DNA of 9,361 bases, taken from the NCBI GenBank assembly GCA_027055635.1, contig JALUMZ010000171.1:1-9361 (forward strand), given 5' to 3'. Origin of the DNA: Campylobacteraceae bacterium (GTDB lineage Bacteria > Campylobacterota > Campylobacteria > Campylobacterales > Sulfurospirillaceae). The position numbers and the translations under genes are program-made. This document shows, piece by piece, positions 1-7,051 of the stretch. The notes beneath the pieces are model-generated. The model was not told where the DNA came from and did not search any database. It saw nothing but the letters and a program-made list of their open reading frames with translations. Within the stretch, counting starts at the first letter, position 1, and every line of letters starts with the position of its first letter.

Positions 1-3
1 CTA

Positions 4-33
4 TTGGAATTTACTAAAGATTAGTAATACAAT
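4..33 (+). promoter_or_regulatory. Possible sigma-70 promoter of the CAP-domain gene
   Basis: A -35-like TTGGAA (4-9) and a -10-like TACAAT (28-33) are 18 bases apart. Transcription would begin near 40, leaving a leader of about 40 bases before the ATG at 80. The match is moderate (4 of 6 and 5 of 6) and AT-rich DNA throws up such matches by chance. Bases 1-79 contain no recognisable gene; short open frames entering from the left edge end at 22-24 and 38-40 and could be the tail of an upstream gene, but they are too short to identify. Confidence 0.3.
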
Positions 34-79
34 ATGCTAAAGACATCTCTAATAGTCTCTTTTTATTAAGGCTTAAGTT

Positions 80-226
80 ATGAAGTATATCTTAACAATT
101 CTACTTTTTATCGCTTTTATATATACAATATCAACCAATACAGATGTGCCAAAAAATAGAGTTACACAGATAAAAGCACCCATGATGGATACAGACTATG
201 AAAAAATATGGCATTTGACTACTTAA
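80..226 (+). pseudogene. Detached signal-peptide fragment of the CAP-domain gene (frameshifted 5' end)
   Basis: This 48-codon frame starts with ATG at 80, eight bases after an AAGG ribosome-binding site (68-71), and begins MKYILTILLFIAFIYTIS: a lysine followed by a long hydrophobic stretch, as in a Sec signal peptide. It then runs hydrophilic and ends at TAA 224-226. It overlaps the CAP-domain frame starting at 208, which lacks any signal sequence. Adding one A to the run of six at 201-206 would read ...DYEKNMAFDYLNTLRQ... and fuse both frames into one 420-residue secreted protein. I therefore read this as the displaced 5' end of the CAP gene, not as a separate peptide gene. A sequencing error, a true mutation or a switchable A-run would all look the same here. 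Confidence 0.7.
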
Positions 227-1341
227 ATACTCTTCGTCAAAATGCAGGCATGCCATACTATTTCACAAGTAAACTACTTGGAAGTGCAGCACAATCTCAT
301 GCAAACTATCTTGTAGCAAACCATGTGTCAGGACATAATGAGATAGTAAATAAAAAAGATTTTACTGGTATAAGTCCCATATATAGAGCATTTAAGGCAA
401 GCTATAAAATTGGCATAATAAGAGAAAATGTTACTAAAAATGTATTTGGATATAAAGCAAGTATAGATGGACTCTTTGGTGCGATATATCACTGTTTTGG
501 CTTTTTGGATTTTCAAACTGATGAGGTTGGACTAGGTGTTGCACAAGATTTAAACAATACCAACCAAATTGCCTATGTTTTTGACATGGGGATATATGAG
601 TTAAATGATCTTTGCACTCAAAAGAGTTATAGTGGCCATGCAAAATATGTTTACCATGTTTGCAAAGATGCAAATCATCGCATAAAAAAAGAGTTATTTG
701 ATAGGGCATTGAGATTTAAAAAATCACAAACAAAAAAGATAGTCATCTACCCTTATGACGAGCAAAAAGATGTACCACCAGCATTTTATGGGGAAACTCC
801 AGATCCTCTTCCTAATTATGATGTAAGCGGCTTTCCTGTAAGCATACAATTTAACGACTATTACTTTAAAAGGATTCAACTCATCTCTTTTGAGCTATTT
901 GATGTGGATAACAAAAAACTAAAAATTCGTCTTTTAACTAAACAAAATGATCCAAACCTTAGATTTAAAGAGAATCAATACGCAATTTTTCCACTTAAAA
1001 GGCTTTTATTTAATGCAAAATATAAAGCGAAAGTCAAATATAAATTGGATGGAAAAAAGGGAGAGAAGATATGGAACTTTTATACTAGGGAGATACAAGA
1101 AAAATTTTTCAAGATAAGAGGTGATAGAGGAAGTATCACCATCAAAAATGGCTCTTCATGTATAGTTTACTTTGAGCCACAAAACAGACATGACATACTA
1201 AAAACCTTACACTTCCCCAAAGGGGTAAATGCAGAGTTTTTAGATCAAAATACAATCAAAATTACTCTATACTCAAACCATAAGAGTTTATTTCAAATCA
1301 CAAGTGCTAAAAAAATATTAAAAGTGAATATTACAGACTAG
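208..1341 (+). CDS. CAP/SCP-domain protein, secreted if in-frame (N-terminus displaced by a frameshift)
   Basis: The first 135 or so residues look like a CAP (cysteine-rich secretory protein/antigen 5/PR-1) domain. The start is the usual helix (DYLNTLRQNAGM, 4-15), followed by a helix with HANYL (31-35), the SGH histidine (H43), the EN pair (E73-N74) and the histidine of AIYH (H95), which together recall the cavity residues of the family. VGLGVA (107-112) and the strand at 121-130 close the domain. From about 178 a second, beta-rich region begins with YPYDEQKDVPPAFY and runs to the end; I recognise no named domain there. Bacterial CAP proteins are usually exported, and their function is mostly unknown. 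ATG 208 has no good ribosome-binding site and would give a protein without a signal peptide; the natural start is probably ATG 80, with the frame lost at the A-run 201-206. The stop codon lies in the loop of a terminator hairpin. Confidence 0.75.
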   Translation: MAFDYLNTLRQNAGMPYYFTSKLLGSAAQSHANYLVANHVSGHNEIVNKKDFTGISPIYRAFKASYKIGIIRENVTKNVFGYKASIDGLFGAIYHCFGFLDFQTDEVGLGVAQDLNNTNQIAYVFDMGIYELNDLCTQKSYSGHAKYVYHVCKDANHRIKKELFDRALRFKKSQTKKIVIYPYDEQKDVPPAFYGETPDPLPNYDVSGFPVSIQFNDYYFKRIQLISFELFDVDNKKLKIRLLTKQNDPNLRFKENQYAIFPLKRLLFNAKYKAKVKYKLDGKKGEKIWNFYTREIQEKFFKIRGDRGSITIKNGSSCIVYFEPQNRHDILKTLHFPKGVNAEFLDQNTIKITLYSNHKSLFQITSAKKILKVNITD

Positions 1342-1363
1342 CTGTAATATTCACTTTTAATAT
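1315..1363. terminator. Perfect 22-bp palindrome, probable bidirectional terminator
   Basis: Arms 1315-1336 and 1342-1363 are exact reverse complements with a five-base loop (actag, 1337-1341). The stem is AT-rich and flanked within itself by an A-run on the left and TTTT on the right, so that each strand ends in a short U-run. It covers the last residues of the CAP gene, whose TAG stop forms the loop. It sits between two converging units, the CAP gene and the minus-strand tRNAs, which fits a terminator for both. The bases from 1364 to 1445 show nothing else. Confidence 0.7.
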
Positions 1364-1445
1364 AACTCAAAAATATATAACTATAAAACCGCAGATTAGT
1401 AAAGATGTAATTGATAAAATATTTGATAGTTTGGATTAAGAAAAC

Positions 1446-1522
<77 letters not shown>

Positions 1523-1535
1523 ATATATAAAAGAG

Positions 1536-1610
1536 TGGATGGGGTGAAGGGATTCGAACCCCTGAATGACTGGACCAAAACCAGTTGCCTTACCGCTTGG
1601 CTACACCCCA
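1536..1610 (-). tRNA. tRNA-Gln, anticodon TTG
   Basis: The 75-base minus-strand sequence folds as a tRNA with acceptor stem TGGGGTG/CACCCCA, a D-arm containing AGCCAAGCGGTAAGGC, anticodon TTG (1576-1578) in a TTTTGGT loop and a normal T-arm. CCA is encoded at 1536-1538. The acceptor stem begins with U1-A72, as in glutamine tRNAs generally. The discriminator base is U73 (complement of 1539), whereas E. coli tRNA-Gln has G73. In Campylobacterota this tRNA is known to be charged with glutamate and then amidated by GatCAB, which may relax the need for G73. It lies first in the tRNA pair, about 25 bases downstream of the predicted transcription start. Confidence 0.95.
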
Positions 1611-1642
1611 GCGATAAACTTTCACTCTATTTGTGAGGTGAA

Positions 1643-1671
1643 ATTATAGTCACTTTTATCTAAATTGTCAA
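1643..1671 (-). promoter_or_regulatory. Exact-consensus sigma-70 promoter of the tRNA-Gln/tRNA-fMet unit
   Basis: On the minus strand TTGACA (1671-1666) and TATAAT (1648-1643) are separated by exactly 17 bases: both hexamers and the spacing are the textbook optimum. Transcription would start near 1636, about 25 bases before tRNA-Gln. Such strength fits stable RNA. The first bases after the -10 (TTCACC) and an inverted repeat TTTCAC/GTGAAA (1620-1625, 1638-1643) lie around the start site; whether they regulate is unknown. Confidence 0.88.
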
Positions 1672-1678
1672 GGGATTA

Positions 1679-1687
1679 TGGTACAAT
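1679..1687 (+). promoter_or_regulatory. Extended -10 promoter of ribBA
   Basis: TGGTACAAT gives a TGn extension followed by the -10 hexamer TACAAT (1682-1687). No -35 hexamer stands at a good distance, which is usual for housekeeping promoters in Campylobacterota. Transcription would start near 1694, leaving about 25 bases before the ATG at 1719. So short a leader leaves no room for an FMN riboswitch. The element lies 10 bases from the -35 of the divergent tRNA promoter, so the two polymerase sites overlap. Confidence 0.6.
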
Positions 1688-1718
1688 TTCACAAAATTTT
1701 ATTTATTTGGAGGATTTT

Positions 1719-2741
1719 ATGCCTAACAATAGGGTAGAGAGGGCTATAGAAGATATAAAACAAGGCAAAATGGTCTTGATGGTGGATGATGAGGATAGAG
1801 AGAATGAAGGAGATTTGGTATATGCCGCAACTTTTTCTACTCCTCAAAAAGTTAATTTTATGGCATCACATGCCAAAGGATTAATATGTGTTTCTCTTAC
1901 GAAGAAAGTTTCGGATAGACTTAATCTTATGCCTATGGTTACAAATAATGATTCACAGCATGAAACGGCTTTTACCGTTAGCGTGGATGCAAAAGATTGC
2001 ACAACAGGAATTTCTGCTTATGAGCGAGATATGACTATCAAAGTACTTGCTAAAGGAGAGAGTAAGGCTAGTGATTTGGTCAGACCGGGCCATATATTTC
2101 CGTTAATAGCAAAAAAAGGTGGTACTCTTGTAAGAACAGGTCATACTGAAGGCTCCGTTGATCTTTGTAAGCTTGCCGGCTTAAATAGTGTTGCTGTTAT
2201 CTGCGAAGTAATGAAGGATGATGGAACAATGGCAAGAAGAGCTGATCTAGATCAATTTTGCAAAGAGTTTGATATCAGTATGGTCTATATCTCAGATATT
2301 GTTGAATATCGCATGAAACATGAATCTTTGGTTAGAGAAATTTCATCTTCAAAAGTTCTGTTTCTGGGCACAGAAACAAGGCGTATAGATATGGTAGACC
2401 ATGAAGGAAATCACCATACGATATATGAATTTGGAGAGCCTACTGAGACAACAGCAGTAAAATTTCATAATATTATGTGGGATGATGAACTGTTTGCAGA
2501 CAAAGCAAAATTTGATGGCATGATGAAGGCTGTAGAGTACCTCAAAAAAAATGGTGGAGTATTGATATTTATCGGAAATGAAAACTCTTTTAGCAAAGAA
2601 ATAAGAGAGTATGGAGTAGGTGCACAGATACTTAACAAGCTTGGTATAAAAAATATAAAATTAATTTCTTCTCTAAAAGGATCTGATTTTATAGGCTTAG
2701 GCGGATTTGGTCTGAGTATAATAGAAAATATAGAGCTTTAA
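1719..2741 (+). CDS. ribBA: 3,4-dihydroxy-2-butanone-4-phosphate synthase with degenerate GTP cyclohydrolase II domain
   Basis: The N-terminal half (about 1-203) turns ribulose 5-phosphate into 3,4-dihydroxy-2-butanone 4-phosphate, the four-carbon precursor of riboflavin. It carries the family motifs DEDRENEGD (24-32), RPGH (122-125), RTGHTEGSVDL (139-149) and the acidic residue in CEV (E163). The C-terminal half (205-340) is related to GTP cyclohydrolase II by GGVLIFIGNE (279-288) and YGVGAQIL (298-305). It lacks the zinc site (GSxRCDCG) and the RQEGRGIGL loop, so it is very unlikely to hydrolyse GTP; another ribA elsewhere should do so. This hybrid form is known in Campylobacterota and other Proteobacteria (RibBX type). 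The start is ATG 1719, with GGAGG at 1709-1713. An upstream in-frame TTG at 1665 precedes the promoter and is rejected. The 340-residue protein is cytosolic. Confidence 0.92.
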   Translation: MPNNRVERAIEDIKQGKMVLMVDDEDRENEGDLVYAATFSTPQKVNFMASHAKGLICVSLTKKVSDRLNLMPMVTNNDSQHETAFTVSVDAKDCTTGISAYERDMTIKVLAKGESKASDLVRPGHIFPLIAKKGGTLVRTGHTEGSVDLCKLAGLNSVAVICEVMKDDGTMARRADLDQFCKEFDISMVYISDIVEYRMKHESLVREISSSKVLFLGTETRRIDMVDHEGNHHTIYEFGEPTETTAVKFHNIMWDDELFADKAKFDGMMKAVEYLKKNGGVLIFIGNENSFSKEIREYGVGAQILNKLGIKNIKLISSLKGSDFIGLGGFGLSIIENIEL

Positions 2742-2747
2742 TGATAG

Positions 2748-2789
2748 TAACCAAGGTATTGATGGACTCTTGATACCTTGGTTATTTTT
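2748..2789 (+). terminator. Rho-independent terminator after ribBA
   Basis: A 12-bp perfect stem, TAACCAAGGTAT (2748-2759) with ATACCTTGGTTA (2773-2784), is followed at once by TTTTT (2785-2789). It lies six bases after the ribBA stop. The metH gene ends at 2804 on the opposite strand, so the same hairpin may also stop metH transcripts, although the minus-strand side has no proper U-run. Confidence 0.85.
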
Positions 2790-2803
2790 GTGTAGATGTC
2801 TCT

Positions 2804-5800
2804 TTATATACTAAAATATAAAGCTTCTCTATGGTGTAAAACCATAGCTGTTGTGCTTTGTTCAGGGTGAATTTGGAAGGTTTCGCTTAATTCTATGCCA
2901 AACTCCTCGGGATGAAGAAGATCGAATATCACTTTTGAGTCACTTAAATCTGGACAAGCAGGATATCCAAAAGAGTAGCGACACCCTTGATATGCTCTCA
3001 TTTGGACATCTTTTAAAGAGTGTTTTTCATTTTGGGCGATACCAAGATCCAATCTGATCTGTTTGTGAGCTACTTCGGCAAGAGCCTCTGCTATTTCCAC
3101 ACTTAAGCCATGGATAAGATGATACTCTTTAAACTCTCCTTTTTCATATAACTCCTGTTCATATTTGCTAAACTCTGAACCTGCACTGACACAAGTAAAT
3201 GCTACTACATCATCTCTATCGCTGGCAAAAAAGTCACTTAAACACCTATAAGGCTTTTTTCTCTGCCTTGGAAAATCGAGTGTATATAGTATATCTTTGT
3301 CTTTTAAAGTATCTCTATTGACATCTTCATCTTTGAAAAAACCTCTCTTTGGGCTTAGTATATATAGCTTGTTTTTATCTCTTCTACAAGGATAGTATCC
3401 ATAGATAATAGTCGGGTCAAAAAGCTCTTTTTTTTGTACTTCTGCCTTGATTTTTTCATATAGAGGCCACAAAACATCATCTCTTTGCTTTGCTCTCTCC
3501 TCTTTACTCATGCCTTTTCCACTATAACCCCATGCTCTTGAAAATAGTAACTTATGGTTTATCCATTCAAATGCTATATCACTTATCCCCTCTTTTATCA
3601 CTCTTCTACCCCAAAAAGGAGGTATCGGTATATCTATATCTCGGCTTGGCATTTTTATCTCATTGTACTCGGGGATGGGCTCTAACTCTTTTATCTCTTT
3701 TTTTTCAACTTTGATCTCTTTTTTTCTTCCAAAATCAGTGTTAAAATTACCTTTTTCTATTCTGCTCATGGCTTCTATTCCTTCAAAAGCATCTTTACAG
3801 TAAAATATAGGACCATCATATATAGGTCTGCAATAATTTTCTATAAAACTATCTGTTAGAGCAGCACCGCCTAGCAAAATTGGAACTTTCAAACCAATAG
3901 CTTGAAGTTTTTCAAGGTTCTCTTTCATAACATTTGTGGACTTTACAAGCAAGCCACTCATTCCTATGGCTGTAGCTTTATGCTCATTATATGTCTTTAT
4001 AAAATCATCTATATCTGCTTTTATACCTATGTTTATGACTTTAAAACCATTGTTAGAGAGGATAATATCTACTAGATTTTTGCCCACATCATGCACATCA
4101 CCTTTAACAGTACCTAGTACCAAGGTGGTTTCACTCTCTTTTTCAATTTTTGGCAAGTATGGGTTTAGGTAGTCAACGCTAGCTTTCATCACCTCTGCAC
4201 TCTGGAGGACAAACGGAAGTTGCATCTGACCACTTCCGAAAAGCTCACCTACGACTTTCATGGCATCTATAAGTATCTTGTTTACTATTATTTGAGCATC
4301 TATCTCATCTTTTGCTTTTACCAATAGCGGCATCATTCTCTCTTTGTCGCCATCTATCAGTAATTTTTTTAGTTTATCCTTGGTGCTAAGAGCATCAAAT
4401 GCCTCATCTTCCTCTTCTTGGTTAGTCTCTTTTACCTCTTCAAAGTACTCTATAAATTTAAAAAGTGGATCTCCATCTTCTCTATTATTAAAAAGGAGGT
4501 CTTCACATATCTTTTTTTGCTCATCACTTATCTTATGCATAGGGATTGTGTTTTTTACATTTACAATTGCCATGCTAAGCCCTGCCTTAACGCAATGGTG
4601 TAAAAAAACAGAATTTAGATACTCTCTAGCATGTTTAGCTAATCCAAATGAGATATTTGAAATCCCCAAAACAAAACCTACTTCAGGATGCATTTGGTGA
4701 AATTGACTTATGGCATCTATAACATCAATAGCAGCGGTAAAATACTCTTCATCGCCACTTCCAACTGTAAAGGTAAGTAGATCAAAAACTAAGTCACGAG
4801 GATCTAAACCATGTTTTTGTGTAGCTAAATCATAAATTCTTTGTGCAATTGAAATTTTTTGCTCTTTTGTTTTTGCCATGCCTTTCTCATCTATGGTCAA
4901 GCAAACAAGAGCACAACCAAATCTTTTGGCTAAAGAGCACACTTTATCAAATTTTTCTATACCATCTTCAAGGTTAACAGAGTTAATGATAGGTTTTCCA
5001 CCTATATGCTTTAATGAGACTTCGAGAGCATGAAGCTGAGTAGTATCCGGCATGAGCGGTAGAGATATTTTACTGTTGTATCTACTTACAACTTCTCTCA
5101 TATCTCTGCTTTCATCCCTTCCTGCAAATCCAACACTGACATCTATGCCGTGAGCACCGCTTCGTACTTGCTGTTGAGCAACAGATAGCGTACCATCGTA
5201 ATCTTCGGCCAATAAAAGTTCTCTAAATGCTTTTGACCCTGTAGCATTGCTTCTTTCTCCTATCAAAAATGGTGCTGGGTCTTGCTTGATTGTTCTGGTT
5301 TCAAAGAGCGAAGCCAAAGAGGTAGCATGTTTGCCTTTTGGGCAAAGAGGGGTTTTATTTCCTACTCTTTTTGAAAGCTCTAGTATATGTTGTGGAGTTG
5401 TACCGCAACATCCTCCCAAAATACTAACCCCATGAAACTCCAAAAAACTCTCTTGTAAATCTGTAAATTCCTTAGGCCCCATAGGATAAAAACTATGCCC
5501 TCCTCTATTTTGAGGAAGCCCTGCATTTGCATGCACACTTATGGGTTTGCCCCATATCTCGCTTAGTGTCTTAACATGTTTTTTAACCTGTTCCGGTCCT
5601 GTACCGCAGTTAAAACCAAGACTCAATATGTCAAAAGGCTCCAATATGGTAGCTATCGTTATAGCATCTGTTCCTATCAGCATAGTGCCACTAAGCTCTA
5701 TAGTAACAGAAACCATAATTGGTAGTTTTTTTCCGTCAGTCAACTGAGCATCATTTATGGCATGCAGGGCTGCTTTGATTTGTAATGGATCTTGTGCAGT

Positions 5801-6268
5801 TTCAAGCAAAAAGAGATCAGCTCCCCCTTCTATAAGCCCCAAAGCTGCAATTTTATACCCTTCATACATCTCATCATAACCAATATGTCCTAATGATGGT
5901 AGTTTTGTTCCAGGTCCTAAAGATCCTGCACAAAAACGAGGTTTTTCTTCACTAGAAAATTCAATACAAGCTTCTTTGGCTATTTTTGCACCATCTTTTG
6001 CTAATTCAAATGTGCGAGAACCGATACTATAGTCGTTTAATACCCAAGGAAGTGCACCAAAAGTATTTGTTTTTATAGTGTCTGCCCCTGCTTTTAGGTA
6101 GGCTCTATGTATATTGCTTATTGCATCTGCACATGTAGAATTCAAAAGTTCATTACAACCCTCCAATCCACTCCATGCATCAGTGGGTATATCAGTATTT
6201 TGTATCTGTGTACCCATAGCACCGTCTAGTACCATCACTTTTTGTTTAATTAACTCTTCAATTTTCAA
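2804..6268 (-). CDS. metH: Cobalamin-dependent methionine synthase
   Basis: MetH moves a methyl group from 5-methyltetrahydrofolate to homocysteine through cobalamin, in the cytosol. All four modules are present in 1154 residues (E. coli MetH has about 1227). These are a homocysteine domain (1-300) with zinc cysteines C221 in GFNCGTG and C287-C288 in GGCCGT, and a pterin domain (about 330-590). The cap plus B12 domain (about 625-850) has DVHDVG (724-729), where H726 is the lower cobalt ligand. The AdoMet reactivation domain (about 885-1150) has RAYQGCR (1091-1097) and YPACPD (1102-1107). A charged linker with a repeated KKEIK motif (849-860) joins the last two. The start is TTG 6266-6268, supported by AGGA at 6275-6278 and by the normal distance to LDGAMGT. 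It begins 47 bases after fliP ends and may be the last gene of that operon. No B12 riboswitch fits in the gap. Confidence 0.95.
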   Translation of the reverse strand: MKIEELIKQKVMVLDGAMGTQIQNTDIPTDAWSGLEGCNELLNSTCADAISNIHRAYLKAGADTIKTNTFGALPWVLNDYSIGSRTFELAKDGAKIAKEACIEFSSEEKPRFCAGSLGPGTKLPSLGHIGYDEMYEGYKIAALGLIEGGADLFLLETAQDPLQIKAALHAINDAQLTDGKKLPIMVSVTIELSGTMLIGTDAITIATILEPFDILSLGFNCGTGPEQVKKHVKTLSEIWGKPISVHANAGLPQNRGGHSFYPMGPKEFTDLQESFLEFHGVSILGGCCGTTPQHILELSKRVGNKTPLCPKGKHATSLASLFETRTIKQDPAPFLIGERSNATGSKAFRELLLAEDYDGTLSVAQQQVRSGAHGIDVSVGFAGRDESRDMREVVSRYNSKISLPLMPDTTQLHALEVSLKHIGGKPIINSVNLEDGIEKFDKVCSLAKRFGCALVCLTIDEKGMAKTKEQKISIAQRIYDLATQKHGLDPRDLVFDLLTFTVGSGDEEYFTAAIDVIDAISQFHQMHPEVGFVLGISNISFGLAKHAREYLNSVFLHHCVKAGLSMAIVNVKNTIPMHKISDEQKKICEDLLFNNREDGDPLFKFIEYFEEVKETNQEEEDEAFDALSTKDKLKKLLIDGDKERMMPLLVKAKDEIDAQIIVNKILIDAMKVVGELFGSGQMQLPFVLQSAEVMKASVDYLNPYLPKIEKESETTLVLGTVKGDVHDVGKNLVDIILSNNGFKVINIGIKADIDDFIKTYNEHKATAIGMSGLLVKSTNVMKENLEKLQAIGLKVPILLGGAALTDSFIENYCRPIYDGPIFYCKDAFEGIEAMSRIEKGNFNTDFGRKKEIKVEKKEIKELEPIPEYNEIKMPSRDIDIPIPPFWGRRVIKEGISDIAFEWINHKLLFSRAWGYSGKGMSKEERAKQRDDVLWPLYEKIKAEVQKKELFDPTIIYGYYPCRRDKNKLYILSPKRGFFKDEDVNRDTLKDKDILYTLDFPRQRKKPYRCLSDFFASDRDDVVAFTCVSAGSEFSKYEQELYEKGEFKEYHLIHGLSVEIAEALAEVAHKQIRLDLGIAQNEKHSLKDVQMRAYQGCRYSFGYPACPDLSDSKVIFDLLHPEEFGIELSETFQIHPEQSTTAMVLHHREALYFSI

Positions 6269-6316
6269 TTTTTTTCCTAATTATTTCTGTTTTTTTGGTA
6301 ATTTAGATATAGATGC

Positions 6317-7051
6317 TTAATGAAAACTTGAAACCAAACTTCCTACTAGTAAATTCCATCCATCTACTAAAACAAATATTAAAAGCTTAAATGGCAAAGA
6401 GATCATAACAGGTGGTAACATCATCATACCCATACTCATCAAGACTGATGCCACAACCATATCAATGACTAAAAATGGTAAATAGAGTAAAAATCCTATC
6501 TCAAAGGCAGTTTTTAATTCGCTTATCATAAAAGCGGGAGCTGCTACACTTAGAGGTACATCTTCTATATTTTTTGGATTTTGGATTTTTCTAATTCTAA
6601 AAAAAAGTGCCAAATCTTTTTCTCTTGTATTTCTTATCATAAATGATTTAAAAGGCTCAACAGATTTTGTAAAAGCTTCTTGATATCCTATTTGTTTAGC
6701 TAAATATGGTTTTATAGCTGTATTATATGACTTAGTTGCAACAGGCTCCATTATAAAAAATGTGAGAATAAGAGCCAAGGAAACCAAAATATTGCTCGGA
6801 GGCATTTGTTGAGTTCCTAACGCCTGCCTTAAAAATGAAAATACTATGACAAGCCTTAGAAAACTTGTCATCATAAATAGAATGGAAGGTGCAATGACGA
6901 GAACAGTTAGTATAACAAGAAGATTTAAACTAGTCACCAACTGTTCCGGACTTGTTGGCGCACTCAATGAAAGATTAACAGTTGGAATTGTGTCTGCTCC
7001 AAAGAAGAAAACAGGCAATAACAAGAGAGTGAAAAATATGCTTTTTTTCAA
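6317..7051 (-). CDS. fliP: Flagellar type III export apparatus protein FliP
   Basis: FliP is an inner-membrane subunit of the FliPQR export gate at the flagellar base, through which rod, hook and filament proteins leave. The 244 residues contain a cleavable-type signal peptide (MKKSIFFTLLLLPVFFFGA, 1-19), a first hydrophobic block (about 43-63) leading into the signature around FLRLVIVFSFLRQALGT (64-80), another membrane segment at about 86-103, a cytosolic/periplasmic middle, and the strongly conserved C-terminal part with LPFLVIDMVVASVLMSMGMM (191-210) and LVDGW (228-232). The start is TTG 7049-7051, directly abutting the motB stop; no ATG occurs before the conserved core and only this start gives a signal peptide. 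It is probably translated by coupling from motB, with a GAGAAG sequence near the junction. Full length, no lesions. Confidence 0.95.
   Translation of the reverse strand: MKKSIFFTLLLLPVFFFGADTIPTVNLSLSAPTSPEQLVTSLNLLVILTVLVIAPSILFMMTSFLRLVIVFSFLRQALGTQQMPPSNILVSLALILTFFIMEPVATKSYNTAIKPYLAKQIGYQEAFTKSVEPFKSFMIRNTREKDLALFFRIRKIQNPKNIEDVPLSVAAPAFMISELKTAFEIGFLLYLPFLVIDMVVASVLMSMGMMMLPPVMISLPFKLLIFVLVDGWNLLVGSLVSSFH

Noticed and set aside
40..64. Short AGAC...GTCT repeat followed by a T-run, as a terminator of an upstream gene
   Set aside because: The stem is only four base pairs and there is no identifiable gene to the left; too weak to call.
199..210. Programmed -1 ribosomal frameshift joining signal peptide and CAP domain
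   Set aside because: In the reading frame the codons are GAA AAA ATA, not a canonical X XXY YYZ heptamer, and no downstream stimulatory structure was seen by eye; a one-base indel is the simpler account.
434..709. Minus-strand open frame of 91 codons inside the CAP gene
   Set aside because: It is the complement of the CAP domain coding region, which has clear family motifs; no independent support.
1620..1643. TTTCAC/GTGAAA inverted repeat at the tRNA start site as an operator
   Set aside because: Six-base arms are short, overlap the -10 by one base, and could arise by chance; noted only with the promoter.
1665..1718. Longer ribBA start at TTG 1665, adding 18 residues
   Set aside because: It lies upstream of the ribBA -10 and inside the tRNA promoter, has no ribosome-binding site, and the added residues are not part of the family; ATG 1719 has GGAGG at the right distance.
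4344..4700. 118-codon open frame on the plus strand opposite metH, and other antisense frames within metH, fliP, motB and motA
   Set aside because: They are shadows of intact, strongly conserved minus-strand genes, have no ribosome-binding site I can support and resemble no known protein.
6269..6316. Cobalamin riboswitch or dedicated promoter before metH
   Set aside because: Only 48 bases lie between fliP and metH, far too short for a B12 riboswitch, and no good -35/-10 pair is visible.
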